Shown: positions 1 to 11,364, counted from the stretch's first letter. The stretch is DNA of 64,000 nt from Melitaea cinxia (GCF_905220565.1 NC_059407.1:1116001-1180000); one strand, 5' to 3'. Made by a program: numbers and translations. Notes: a model not told the origin generated them from the letters alone.

Positions 1-151
1 GGAGCTCTGGTTACCTTGCTCATCAACAGGAACACAATACTGCTTGAAAACAGTATTATTTAGCTGTGACCTTCAGTAAGGTCGAGGTACTACCCCAGTC
101 GGGCTGCTCCATATTTTGAGCAGGAAATTCCTGCTGTGCCCTACCTCAGTT
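1..151 (+). repeat. Lep-B interspersed repeat, 3' part, cut by window edge
   Basis: One of about eleven copies of a family here called Lep-B. The shared core runs from an 'aggagctctggt' motif, through a hairpin around 'aatactgcttga' and 'ccccagtcgggctgctcc', to a 'gagcaggaaattcctgct' palindrome and a 'cctacctcagt' end. Only the right part of the family lies inside the window. The family is recognised by internal comparison; its class (SINE or LINE tail) is not established. Confidence 0.7.
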
Positions 152-211
152 AAATTAAATTTGTTTTTTCTAGTCTTTAACCTAATAAATATTATTTTAT
201 TTATTTATTTT

Positions 212-251
<40 letters not shown>

Positions 252-739
252 AAATAAATGAGTGAGTAAATCTAAATGATTTTTAATATATTTTAGGAAA
301 GATAGTAGAGAAGATCTTTATTGCTTGTACTTGACTTTTTAAATACGTAGTAAGTGGGCTACAAAACAAATCAATATTTTTTTATTACTTAACCAAGTTC
401 TTAGTCTAATATGACCAATAATCAGTTGGCGACGAATTTAAATTGTAAAAATGCCTTTTACAATGACCTACAAACTAATGTAATAAAGAGCAACGCATAA
501 ACTAGATTATATATATATTTTATTCATTTTTTAACTGTCGTCGGACCAGACGCGATGACATTTATAATTAAAAAATGCACAAAACAATGGACGAATAATA
601 CTAACATAAATTATTTGTTATAAAATATAGAAAAATATGTAAACGATTTCCTTAAAAGTTTAAGATATATATTGTATTATTTACGGTAAATTTAATTATT
701 TAAGTAAATTTTATAGTTTTATGTAGGCACAAAAGGAAA
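152..739. other. AT-rich spacer with (AT)n microsatellite
   Basis: No gene or recognised repeat is seen. A pure (AT)n tract occupies about 217-248. The rest is AT-rich unique-looking sequence. Confidence 0.6.
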
Positions 740-970
740 TGTCCTGCTCAAAGTATGGAGCAGCCCGACTTGGGAATTATCACAACCTTTACAGAATACA
801 CAGCTAAATTATATTATATAGTAGTGTTGTGTTCCTGTGGTGAGTACGGTAGCCAGATATCCTGGGAAGGTCTGGGGTGGGGTCAGCAAAGCGCTTACGA
901 TGCTTGTAGTGTTACAGGCGTCTATAAGCTGCTGTAATTGCTTACCATCAGGTAAGTTTATTTGTCAACC
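740..970 (-). repeat. Lep-B interspersed repeat (inverted copy)
   Basis: Reverse-complement copy of Lep-B. It begins with 'gtcctgctcaaagtatgg', passes 'gtgttgtgttcctgtggtga' and reaches the 5' segment 'gcttaccatcaggtaag'. It lies inverted to the copy at 1-151, about 600 bases away. Short open frames across it are incidental. Confidence 0.75.
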
Positions 971-975
971 TCATT

Positions 976-1395
976 CATCATCATCATTACAGCCTATACA
1001 GTCCACTGCTAGACATAGGCCTCCACAAGTTTATTTATTTATTTATATAAACTTTATTACACAACTCCAAAAAAAAAAACAACATAACAACACATCAAGA
1101 TAACACGTTGCGAAAAAGGCGGAGTTTACGCCAAAAACAACGTGAACTCGTGTGTTTTGCCCATAGTCACCACGCTGGGCAAGCGGGTTGGTGATCGCAG
1201 GGTTGGCTTTGTCGCACCGAAGACGCTGCTGCCCGTCTTCGGCCTGTGTATTTCAAAGTCAGCAGTTGGATGGTTATCCCGCCACCGGTCGGCTTTTTAA
1301 TTTCCAAGGTGGTAGCGGAACTGTGTTATCCCTTAGTCGCCTGTTACGACACCCACGGGAAGAGAGGGGGTGGCTATATTCTTTAGTACCGTAGC
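976..1395 (-). repeat. Family R repeat (RTE-like LINE 3' end), interrupted
   Basis: The plus strand reads from a 'catcatcatcat' tail through 'cagtccactgctagacatag' and 'caccacgctgggcaagcggg' to 'agagggggtggctatatt'. The element's 3' end is therefore on the left and its orientation is minus. A GATGAT-type tail and truncated copies fit a 3'-end fragment of an RTE-like LINE; class is inferred. This copy carries an insertion at about 1034-1122. Confidence 0.7.
1034..1122 (-). mobile_element. Truncated LINE 3' tail inserted in family R
   Basis: The uninterrupted family R sequence at 18.43 kb reads 'cctccacaagtttacgcc'. Here it is split by about 90 bases that start with (TTTA)n followed by 'actttattacacaac', typical of an inverted A-rich LINE tail. 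The junctions share AGTTTA at 1028-1033 and 1123-1128, which fits a short target-site duplication. Confidence 0.6.
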
Positions 1396-1679
1396 TACAT
1401 AGTGTTTGGCAACCTGGTTGTATTAAAAGATATTCAATAGCAAGCATCATTCCTTATTCCTAAGCATTGTCCGCGTTCCTAGTAATCAAACAATTGTTTT
1501 CTATCATTCATTGTTATCTGAGTTTAGAGAGGTGAAGGTTATACCTTAAGTTTTGACTGGCTTTAACATTGCCCATGACTGAAACAGTTTCTATCTATAG
1601 ATGTAAAATAGTATAAGAAACTGATTTGTTAATATCTTTATGAATTAGACTGGACCAATGATCTACGTAAGATAGCTGT

Positions 1680-1965
1680 CAAGGGCTGGACTTAGGAAAG
1701 CTAATGTTCGCCGGCCAATAGTCGGGGGACTTCGGCCGGCCGGACGACACAACCCCACATGTTGAGTGGTGGACTTGTTGTGAGCGAGGCCACCCCCACC
1801 ATAGTGCCGGGGCCCGGAGGTTTCGTCCGGGCCTACCGCCGGGGCGAGGTGGCAAATGCGACCCCATCTCGCCCCACCCAGGCGGACGACTGCTCACACG
1901 TGTTGGTTTTTTAGTCATTAGGAGTCTGACATAACCCTCTGGCACCCCCGAGCTGGAGGGTATAT
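1680..1965 (+). repeat. GC-rich family G repeat
   Basis: A strikingly GC-rich segment in AT-rich DNA. Its right part ('ccccatctcgcccc', 'gctcacacgtg', 'aggagtctgacataaccctc') matches a second copy at 44.57 kb. The family is unclassified, possibly a LINE 3' end or a SINE. An 88-codon frame on the minus strand shows no protein-like features. Confidence 0.55.
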
Positions 1966-2789
1966 GGGAAAGCCAATGTTCAGTAGTGGACTGCGATAGG
2001 TTGAATCAAACATTTAGCTTCATAACAAAACTTAAATTGAATTTTTATTTAGCTACATTTCAAAACTGATATTAGCAGTGAATGTATGTTGTAAAATGCA
2101 TTGAGTCGAAATTTGTAATAAAATATATTTAAAATCATAAAAAAAATCAGTTTAGCAATTTAAAGTTATTTATTGCATGCTCTTTTAAACATAAATTTAA
2201 ATTTATTTGGATAGCTTATATCGTATGATAACTATAATAATATATAATAAAAAAAAAGTCGCTCACTATTTTAGTGATGCGAAACGATCGGGACACGATA
2301 GCGTACGACACTGCGTCCCGTCCTTGCGGTTAAATCGCGCCACGGAACAAATCACGCGGTGCCACTAATTGATATTATCTATGCAACGTCGTTTTGTTAA
2401 AACTTAACATGGTTTCACGTATGGTAACAAAGAAATTATTTTTTATATTTATTGAATTTTAAATTATAGTTTGGTTTCTTGGGAAATATGAGTGTCTTCT
2501 AGCTGTTTTGTTAATATCAGACTAATAATTAAACGACATGCTGTAGTAAAATTAGTGGTGATATAAACACCATATATCTTCTATACTTAATGGGATGAGT
2601 GATGTTCGTGTAGTCCCGCAACATTTTCAAAAGGTAAGAGAGGTAAATTAAACAAGTAACCTTTTTTATTATGTTCACCTTTCAGTTAATATCTAATATA
2701 TTTTTCATCAAAATTTGTACTGAAATTAATGATACATAAAAAAAACGGTAAATAAATCTAATGAAACAATATTATTTATATATATGTTA
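1966..2789. other. AT-rich spacer with CpG-rich patch
   Basis: No gene is seen. A CpG-rich patch at about 2275-2370 ('gcgaaacgatcgggacacg', 'gcgtacgacactgcgtcccg') stands out against the AT-rich flanks. Confidence 0.5.
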
Positions 2790-2988
2790 CTAGCTGACCC
2801 CGCAAACGTTGCCTTGCTATATATGTTATAAACCCCCTTAAACCCCCGTAACTCAGGAGAATGAAAAATAGATGTTGTTCGATTCTCAGACCTACCCAAT
2901 ATGCACACAAAATTTTATGAGAATCGGTCAAGCCGTTTCGGAGGAGTTTAACTACAAACACCGCGACACGAGAATTTTATATATTAGA
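2790..2988 (-). mobile_element. Short Helitron-like element, family H1
   Basis: In minus orientation it starts TCTAATATATAAAATTCTCG and ends GGGGTCAGCTAG. The base before TC is A and the base after CTAG is T, matching the A|T target and TC...CTRR ends of Helitrons. Two further copies lie at 31.86 and 33.91 kb. No Rep/helicase coding is present, so it is non-autonomous. Confidence 0.75.
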
Positions 2989-5900
2989 TTATTAGTTTTA
3001 AATGTTAAATCATAAACAAGAATAAAAAATCGATATAATATTAATGAATATATGAATCGACAGATACAACTCTATTAAAAATTGTGTTAATGAGCGTGAA
3101 ATATAATATGTTCGATCACAAATTCGTGATATACCGGCTATGAACACAGCTAAGGGTCACAGGTCATCGTTAGAAGAAATCACTTTGAAATATGTATCAA
3201 GATTATATTTAATTTGTTTAAATAATCTTGGTTACTTATGAGAACGTTTGAGTCCGGTCACATTGCCTAAAATATATCTATTTTTGATGTATATAATTTT
3301 GCATAAATACGCGATTACCTACATACTAATATATTTTACTTTATCTGTTCTGTTAGATTCGATATTTAATCTTTTTACTTATTGAATGTTTTTAAGTAAT
3401 ATTTTGAATATATTAGTTAATAGAATCTATAGGAAATTAGATGTAATTTTTGTAAGTTTGTAACTAATTTTACATTTGGATCGATTGCTAAATAATAAGT
3501 AAATACATTATTAGATCTGTAAAAAATTATACCTATCCATAGGTATGAGTGTAAACACTGTATAGTTAGCTATAAAATAGCTACCTATTCCGATAATTTT
3601 CCAAAAATAACAAATACGATTTTAAGAAAAGAAAAAAAAAAAACCTTAAAACAGTAACATTATATCGTTAAAAATGAATCAACTTTTTTTATATTTGTAA
3701 AAATATTCTTTGATCGATAACAAATTATCTGAGACTGTGGTTGTTATCGCGGGATCTCGGGGCACAGTAGCGCGGGATAACGAATCTAACGCGACATCAC
3801 TAAAATAAATTTAGTGTTGTGCTCGACCCCGGGTTAACTACGCTACGATGTACCTCACTATTTCGCGCCGATTCATCGATATCGATTTTATGTGTTTAAT
3901 GACTAATAAATGCAGTGTGTTTATGGTTATATTTATTTTTTAAGATCATTACTATTTCATTGATATTATTCACTTTATCTATTAATAGTATATAAATATC
4001 TATAAGTAAACTTTAATGCATTTAAAAAATATAACTTAGATCATATCTATATTGATGCGATAGTTATTAGTGTGGATTGAGACAATTTTATAGAAGTAAG
4101 TATAGATTAATTGCTAATAATTGAAATTTTAATTTAAAATTTCTAGATATTGTCTGTGATAAGCGCCATTATAAAGAAATCATGAATATAAAAGAGTAGC
4201 AGTTTATTTTTTATAAAACAATCTCGTTTTATTTAAAAAAATAAAATCTTTTAACCGCCACAAAAATGTCAGAGATTTACGATATCGGCTCGCGCGGTAT
4301 TCGGTCGCGCAATATGGCCGCGAAATATGGCGACCGATGCGCGATAGTACGATCGGATACTCGGATCGGAGTGTAACTTGATTGATGAAATGTAGGTTCT
4401 TAATGTGTTCGGGTTCTTGTTAACGTCTGTAAATTAGAGATAACAGAAACGATAAATAATGACTGAATAAAAAACCCTTTTTTACCGTTTTGCAGGAGCG
4501 TTTCGGATACATGGATCGTTCATATTCTTAGACATGGACATTTATTTTATTTGATTATGATTTGTAGCTTAGTGTATGAAATATTTTGTAGTAACTAATT
4601 GTAAGTCTTTTTATTTTAATTTCTTAGTATGTTAGAACATTAAATAATTATATTTTTTATAAATATCGTGTTCCTAAGCATATCGAAATAAAATCTAAGA
4701 GATGCGACGTTTTTTTTCTTAAATACTTTATGAATATATGTTTCTACTTAATTAAGTGATCTTATTAAATAAAATTCATGTATGCGTTCCATATTATATA
4801 ATTATATTCGGCAAAGATGAATCAGACAGCCAGTTAGTCGATGAATAAGGACATGTCATTTTGTAAGTGTTGATCAATGTAATTTTCAAAATATAACAGT
4901 TTTTAAATTATTTTAATGAATGAAAACAATATGCGGTAATAATCAATTACTAAATATTATACAAATACGCTTCCAATAATTATGTAGAATTAGGATAATA
5001 TTATCAATTTACAAGGTCCATTAAGTCTAGATACTAATAAGAGAGATGGGACTATGTATGGTTTTATCTTTCGTTGTTAACGGCTAAGCTGTATTAACGG
5101 AGACGACTTAGTGAAAATGTACCAGTTATTTAGTTTAACACGCTTATCCTTGTACTGATATAATTGGAACTGGTTTACTTTACTGGAGACTAGATATCGT
5201 TCCCAATTTCACCCCTTCTTATATATTTGCCGTATTATTGAGTGACACTGTTACTTTTTACTGTTTACTGTGTGTGTGTGTGTTCAAAAAACTGTTATTT
5301 TCTTCTGAGTTGTAATTTCGTTTCGGTTTCTGGTGTTATATGTTTTTATTTGTAGATTTTATATCACCAGTGGTCGCCCAAAGGTCGAAATTCGACCATA
5401 ATAAAAAATTTAAATCAAAGAGAACCAAAAAATTATGAAAATAAAAACCGTTTTTAAAAAATTTCGATTTGATCAACAATAGAGTATAATATGCATGTGT
5501 GTGTCAAATACATGGTAGTGTGTGTAATGGTTTTTTATTGCTTTAACATATTTTTATGCATGATCAAATAAATATTATCATTCTGCACTCTTACTCTGTA
5601 TAAACTATATGTAAGTGTGCATTTCATATTCCCCCTTCCACGCAATTTTCGTAAAAAGAAGTATAAAGTTTTTGATTCACATATTAATATATAGATTATG
5701 TACATTTGTTCTAAAATTATGTACAGTTACCTGTTGCCTAAAATACAGACATTAAGTTGCATTCCTTAACGGTGTAAGATTTAAGTATAGACGGTCGTGT
5801 GTTTATGTTAAGCTTATATATATTGTCTCTTCTTATATGTCGTAGTGTAATGCACCTCCAATGAGGTTATACTCCAAAAATCAAGTTCCCTAATGGTAAT

Positions 5901-6378
5901 AAAATGTTTTGGTCGGACTCGTAAGTCTATAGATAAGATCCGACAGAAAAAACACACACGCACACACACCCATATAAAGCCTTTTCAAAGTGACTTCCGT
6001 CAGGCTTAAAGCTTGTTAGCAAAAAATATTCTGCTTCTGAAAACTCTCCTTTCATCTCTCTAGGCCCAAATTTAGTTTGTATGTTTGTGTTATATCGTCT
6101 TTTACTGTATGTACTTAATAATTTATTACAGAGCTCTTTATGAAGTGAAATTTACGAAATGTTTTTCTCTTCTTCTAAGTGTGACGTATATACAAACACG
6201 TAGATAACGACAGATAGCTCTACAGATCATATTTAAGTAAATATTTGTCAAGAGCAAGGATTTAATCTGTGACCAGTAACAAAGCAGCTACGAGTGTATA
6301 CAATATGCATCAAATCGACATAAATCTATTTAACTACAAGAGCTCTTATGATAACCATGTTTGAATAATAACACGAGT
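2989..6378. other. Long AT-rich spacer with CpG-rich patches
   Basis: I see no coding exon in this 3.4-kb stretch. CpG-rich islets lie at about 3740-3870 and 4255-4375. A weak resemblance to the 3' part of SINE-B ('attaagttgcattcc', 'gacggtcgtgtgt') occurs near 5750-5810. Otherwise it is simple AT-rich sequence. Confidence 0.45.
4290..4345. promoter_or_regulatory. CpG-rich hairpin with two ATGGC sites
   Basis: TCGGTCGC at 4301-4308 is the exact reverse complement of GCGACCGA at 4330-4337, with a 21-base loop. The loop and right arm hold two tandem 'aatatggc'-type sites resembling the YY1/Pho core (ATGGC/GCCAT). Regulatory function is only inferred from base composition and symmetry. Confidence 0.3.
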
Positions 6379-6590
6379 GTGCTTTAGACCACACGACTAA
6401 AGTAAAACTTCTTTAGCAATAGGCATGCACTGTGTCTTAGATATACGAAAAGTAACTAGCTATCAGAGAAAGAGAGAAAGAAAATATGTGCTCGCGTCTC
6501 TCTCACTCTTGCACTGTTCGCCTCGCCCGATCACACTTTTCGTAACGCTCTTGTCACGCATTGACCAGCTTACTCCCCAAGTTAAGCGTG
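6379..6590 (+). repeat. Family E MITE-like repeat
   Basis: Starts with 'gtgctttagaccacacgac', continues 'gtaaaacttctttagc', then 'gttcgcctcgcccgatcaca' and 'gtcacgcattgaccagctta'. Better copies end in 'aagaagttttac', the inverse of 'gtaaaacttctt', suggesting a TIR-bounded element. About seven to nine copies occur in the window. The 77-codon frame across it is not a gene. Confidence 0.65.
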
Positions 6591-6827
6591 AATATAATTG
6601 TGTTTGCAAACGAAAAAACCGACTTCAATTACATCGACAAGTAATTAAACGTAAGTAGACGAAATAATATTAACAAACGCACTAGTCGTCACTGCGATTT
6701 TCGAGGATTCCCATCGATTCCTCTGGGGTTTCATTACCAGATCCAAGTTTCCTTATCATAGGATATCTCCTTTCAAACAAAAAATTAATTATCAAAATCG
6801 ATTTATAAACGACGAAGTTATCCCCGA

Positions 6828-6905
<78 letters not shown>

Positions 6906-6950
6906 GGTTGAATTGATTAACCTCCTATTTTTTTGAAGTCAGTTGAAAAT
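6591..6950 (+). repeat. Family M TIR-bounded repeat with long (AT)n
   Basis: Begins 'aattgtgtttgcaaacg' then 'aaaaaccgacttcaatt'. It ends 'aacctcctatttttttgaag' then 'tcagttga', so the ends carry inverted ACCGACTTC-type termini. An (AT)n microsatellite fills about 6831-6901. It abuts the family E copy on its left. A fuller copy is at 22.2 kb. Confidence 0.65.
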
Positions 6951-7790
6951 AAGAAACATTTTACAATCGAATATGAAAATAAAGTCATACAAAACAAACC
7001 ATTGATGTGTAGATGTTAAAATACTTAAAGCAGTAAATTTGTTATATTTATTCTCTTGTTTTTTTATTGAACAACACCTGCTGATCGGTGCACGGCACTT
7101 AGCGATCGGCGCCGGGGGAATAAACAATGCGATATCGTAGAATTATAGCACCGCTTCGTACTGCGGCGACATGGTGGGATTGATGGTTTTATGCAGTATC
7201 TAACCAGTTGTTTGATATATTTTTTAGTTGACATTTAATATTTAGTGTTTTTAAACATTAATTAAGTCGATTTATATTTATTTAAAATAAATATTAATAT
7301 CTTTGGCGATGTTTTTGTAGTCTTGGCACATTTTCTTGAAAAAAAAAATGTTTAACGAACATAAGTAAACCTAATACAAAATGTCGGTGACAAATGTTTT
7401 CTTGTTTTAATTTATTAAGTTTTTTGTTTATTTTTGACTTTTAATACTCGTCAAATATAAAAGCTTAGTGTTAGATTAACTAATATGAGAATAACGGATT
7501 AAGTTAAGAATAAATACGATTTTTTTTAAATCGATAAAAATAACAGATTATAATGCTACAAGTATTTTTAATAAAAGTAAAAGAGGTGCAGTAGAAAAAA
7601 ATTAATGTTTCAGGTTTAACGGACCGCTAGAAATCATTTCAGGGCTAACAAAAAATGATCACTGACAAAAATAAAAAATATGTCACCTATCGTTAAATAC
7701 CGTCCCGCAGCGAGATCTAAGCGACCACCCGGGTCGCGACACGCGCTAAACCGTTCGATTTACGGACGCATCGCACTGCTACCTAGATAA
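6951..7790. other. AT-rich spacer with CpG-rich patches
   Basis: No gene is seen. CpG-dense stretches occur near 7080-7180 and 7700-7830 (for example 'gaccacccgggtcgcgacac'). Confidence 0.45.
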
Positions 7791-7893
7791 CCCGCGTAGT
7801 GACCGCCCGGTACTACCGACCCCGGGCTATATTTTTTGCCCTTTACGTAGATTGTTTTAATAATATATTATACCATATACAATACTGTAACAT
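7791..7893 (+). repeat. Left copy of a local direct repeat
   Basis: The segment starting 'cgcgtagtgaccgcccggta' and containing 'gggctatattttttgccctt' recurs with mismatches at 8191-8295. The two copies flank a Lep-B element. Confidence 0.7.
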
Positions 7894-7916
7894 TTGTTTT
7901 TATTAAAGTAGGCTTC

Positions 7917-8176
7917 AGCGGGATATATACTGCTCAAAATTTGAAGCAGCCCGTGGGGAAATACCTTAACCTTACAGAAGATCTCTGCTACATTATACTG
8001 CATTCAAGTAGTGATTAGTTGAACACTGGAAGATATTGACAGAGAAGGTGGGTACCGCAATGTGCTTACGATGCTCCTGGTATTGCAGGCGTCTATAGAC
8101 TACGGTAACCATTAAACTAACGCTCATCTGATGGTAAGGTGAGTCGTGCGCTTGTTTATCATTCTAGTTGAATAAA
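7917..8176 (-). repeat. Lep-B interspersed repeat between direct repeats
   Basis: Reverse-complement Lep-B copy: 'tgctcaaaatttgaagcagc', 'ttacagaagatc', 'gcaggcgtctatagac', then 'catctgatggtaaggtgag'. It is followed by a poly(A) run at about 8173-8190. It sits exactly between the two copies of the local direct repeat. Confidence 0.7.
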
Positions 8177-8190
8177 AAAAAAAAAAAAAA

Positions 8191-8295
8191 ACTCGCGTAG
8201 TGACTGCCCGGTACTAAGGACCTCGGGCTATATTTTTTACCCTTTACAAGGATTGTTTCAGTAATACATATACTATGATATATACGAATGTAATA
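8191..8295 (+). repeat. Right copy of a local direct repeat
   Basis: Matches 7791-7893 ('cgcgtagtgactgcccggta', 'gggctatattttttaccctt') with scattered substitutions. This points to an older duplication around the Lep-B insertion. Confidence 0.7.
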
Positions 8296-8821
8296 TATTC
8301 GAATGTCTATATGATTCACAGGATTATTCATAGGATCGGCAGGAAGACAAGACAATTAAATATGTTTTACTGAACTTCTATTAAGGTTGAACTTTGTTGA
8401 GGTAGTGAATGTTGAAGAAGTTTATAATGAGATTTATAGAGAACCATCAATGTTTGACGAAAATCTATATTTTTTAAAAATGATAATAAATGTGTCATAT
8501 ATGGGGTATTCAAGAATTAAAAAGTTTCTTCAGAACGGTATTTTCCAAAACCGAGCGTTCACTATTACAGCTGGGCTGTAGAATTTAGAAAGTGTATCAA
8601 ATTTATGGCATCAAATCTGACCAGAGTATTAATTATCGAAACAACTCACATCTTTAACTTAATGATGTTTTAATTTTATGAAGCTGTTACTATTACGTAT
8701 GTTGTTTTAGAAGTAATCGTAAATCTTCATAATGTTTATTAATTTGTTAATTATGGAGTATATTTAAAGAGATAAATCTTGGGTCTGACGTTGATAGTAA
8801 AAAAGATCAATCATAACTCAC
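8296..8821. other. AT-rich spacer with unassigned 64-codon frame
   Basis: A 64-codon frame at 8387-8581 on the plus strand begins MNFVEVVNVEEVYNEIY. It has plausible amino-acid composition but resembles no family I know. It could be a remnant of transposon coding sequence or chance. Nothing else is recognised. Confidence 0.25.
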
Positions 8822-8945
8822 ACGACACACTGAAGCAGTGGTCACAGCAACTCGCTGTCTTGTTAGCGGTCGCATGCTCGATTCCTACTTATGACAAATA
8901 TTTGTAAAGTTGATACAAATTAACATGATATGGACGTTTGTATGT
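8822..8945 (+). repeat. Degenerate SINE-C copy
   Basis: Contains 'gcagtggtcacagcaactcg' and a degraded tRNA B-box-like segment ('gcatgctcgattcc'), followed by 'gacaaatatttgtaaa'. It resembles the better copy at 10.5 kb. Confidence 0.4.
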
Positions 8946-9139
8946 ATTGGGCTATTTCCAAACGCTGGTTTTAAAAAGTTACAGCTGGTATTGAAAACTA
9001 TACGTATTGACTGCAAGCTGATCTTCAGCATTGATAGTTCAGTGTTTAGCTCGTCAGCTCTTGGCCAGCGCCAGATGTTTTAGTAAAAGTTTTAACGGTA
9101 AAAGTTTTGCAAAAATCATATATGATAGAATTGTTCCTA

Positions 9140-9172
9140 TTCCGCGCGGACGAAGTCGCGAACAGAAGCTAG
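9140..9172 (+). mobile_element. 3' terminal remnant of Helitron-like family H2
   Basis: 'cgcggacgaagtcgcg' followed by a CTAG end at 9169-9172 and a T matches the 3' end of the two longer H2 copies at 32.83 and 61.31 kb. No 5' part is recognised. Confidence 0.45.
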
Positions 9173-10499
9173 TGTGGAAATAATTGTGAGTGACAGTTTT
9201 ATGTACACATTGCATAAAAGTTGCGGCCATAGTAGTTATTGATTTTAGTGTTGCTTTGATTGTACTCACAGTAATGTATCTTTTGAATTTCTTACCAGTC
9301 CTTAACAGTAGAATTTATATTCCAAATAAAGTGTAAGGGAATAATAGATTTGCAGTTACTACAACAAATGTATCAAATAATAAGTAATTATGTTTGTATA
9401 ATGACAATTTAATTATTTTTTTTTAAATTTTCTTTCAAACTTAAATATGAGTTTTGCTAATGTTATAAGGATGATTCGGGATGATGATGGAGTGGAGTAC
9501 CGTGGTGGCCTGTGGTCAGTAGTGAGATTTTATAGGCTGAATCATGAAACGTATACGTATGACGGATTTTTTTTAAATTCGTCAATTTAAAACCTAACCT
9601 TTTTACTTTTGCAATACGTCAAATATATTTTGTAATTGAGACAGTTCCATAATCTTTTTATTACCACACAAAGTTGCATGTAATATTTAAAATTTAATTC
9701 ATATTTAAAACACTTATAAATATAACAGACGATTTTTAACAATCTAAATATAAGAATACCATAAATATAACATTAAAAAGGTAGCGTCACACTTAATTTA
9801 CGGCGCTATAAATATAAATAAGTAACGACTTAAAAAATGGGTTCAAAAGTCGATCGTATATCAGATGAGCAGTCATCAATGTCGGACTCTCATTCTAGAT
9901 TGGTACTATAGACAATAAACCTCGATTTATTTCCATTTGTATCGTAAATTATCCGGACACATTTAATACTCAACCATTTTGAACTATTACGGAGACATAA
10001 AAGTTAAACAATTTCGATGTTCGAACTGAATTCGGATCGTAAATCATGATATTGTAATGTGTATCTGTGTTTAACTGTTGATTAAAAAAAACCCTTTGTT
10101 TAGGTTGACTTATAAGGTAAGGCCGTCAACTAGTCATCACCAGTTTTGCATAATTGTTACAAAAACATTGTAAAAATTGAGAAGCTAGAAAGTGTTCATC
10201 AATAAAATCAAATCTCTGACCCACGTTTGGCGTTATAAAATTTGGGTTCTTACCACTACCGGCTAGTTTCAAGATCTATGTATCTCTGAATTTGCTTAAT
10301 AGAGATATAATTTTGTTTTAAACTCCATACAAATTGTGTTAACAACCTATGCAAACCAACCTAGCATAAGCAAAATCAGAGATAGATAGATTGTCGAAAT
10401 CGGCCGGTACGCCGAACGCTGCTTAACACTTATAAAAAAAAAAGTAAACTCCTGGCCATTAGAACTATAATTATGTTTATATAATATTATTATGACGAC
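9173..10499. other. AT-rich spacer, nothing recognised
   Basis: No gene, RNA or repeat family is recognised. Short open frames are AT-rich and not protein-like. Confidence 0.5.
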
Positions 10500-10700
10500 T
10501 CCTTAAAGCAGCGGTCAGCGGTCACACTAGCTGTTGCACTGATGGTTGCGGGTTTGATCTTCGCTCACGGCAAACATTTGTATAAGCCATAGAGATTTTT
10601 GTCGTGGTCTGTTTGTGATTGTGTATTGTGTGTATTTTCGGACCTCCAACATAAGAGTAAATCCTAGTGAAGGCCGTTGAGTAGGAGGCATTTAGTTTAT
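10500..10700 (+). repeat. SINE-C, tRNA-derived
   Basis: The head resembles a tRNA gene with a B box ('ggttgcgggtttgatcttcg'). It is followed by 'ggcaaacatttgtataagcc', 'gtggtctgtttgtgattgtg' and 'cggacctccaacataagagt'. Partial relatives lie at 8.82, 19.76 and 39.40 kb. Pol III origin is inferred from the box motifs. Confidence 0.6.
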
Positions 10701-10708
10701 TTTTATTT

Positions 10709-10970
10709 TTATACAACTAGGTCGGCAAACAAGCGCACGGCTCGCCTGATGATGATGATGCAACACCAGAAGCATCGTAAGCTCGTTGCCGACACTACCC
10801 CCAATTTCCCCCCAGGAGCTCTGGTCACCTTATTCAACACAGGAACACAATACTGCTTGAAATAAGTATTATTAAGCTGTGATCTTTTGTAAGGTCGAGG
10901 TATTTCCCCAGTCGGGCTGCTCCAGATTTTGAGCAGGATATTTACTGCTACGCTCTACCTCTGCTGAATT
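10709..10970 (+). repeat. Lep-B interspersed repeat, near full-length
   Basis: One of the two most complete copies. It runs from 'acaactaggtcggcaaac' through 'gcgcacggctcgcctgatg', 'aggagctctggtcacc' and 'cagtcgggctgctccagatt' to 'cctctgctgaatta'. Confidence 0.75.
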
Positions 10971-11053
10971 AATTATTATTATACTTATCAAAGTATACAA
11001 ATTTATTATTATACAGGTTAACAATAACAAAGTAATCGTTATTTTTGATTTTT

Positions 11054-11364
11054 ACCCGACTGCCAAGGAAGGGTTATGTTTTTCGCGCGTATCTTGTATG
11101 TATGTATGTAATATTCTTTACTACCTCACATTTCCAGAACCACTGAACGGATTTATTACCCGACTGCCAAGGAAGGGTTATGTTTTTCGCGCGTATCTTG
11201 TATGTATGTATGTAATATTCTTTACTACCTCATATTTCCAGAACCACTGAACGGATTTATTAACCGACTGCCAAGGAAGGGTTATGTTTTTCGCGCGTAT
11301 CTTGTATGTATGTATGTAATATTCTTTACTACCTCGTATTTCCAGAACCACTGAACGGATTTAC
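11054..11364 (+). repeat. Three tandem copies of a 104-bp unit
   Basis: The unit starts 'cccgactgccaaggaagggt', contains 'ttcgcgcgtatcttg' and (TATG)n, and ends 'ccactgaacggattta'. It repeats at 11054, 11158 and 11262 with very few differences, so amplification is recent. 'cagaaccactgaacggattt' is the kind of sequence found near ends of lepidopteran Helitron or MITE repeats. Confidence 0.85.

Noticed and set aside
6831..6902. Long (AT)n tract as a regulatory or origin element
   Set aside because: It is a microsatellite within a family M repeat, which commonly carries (AT)n at this position, so no separate function is implied.
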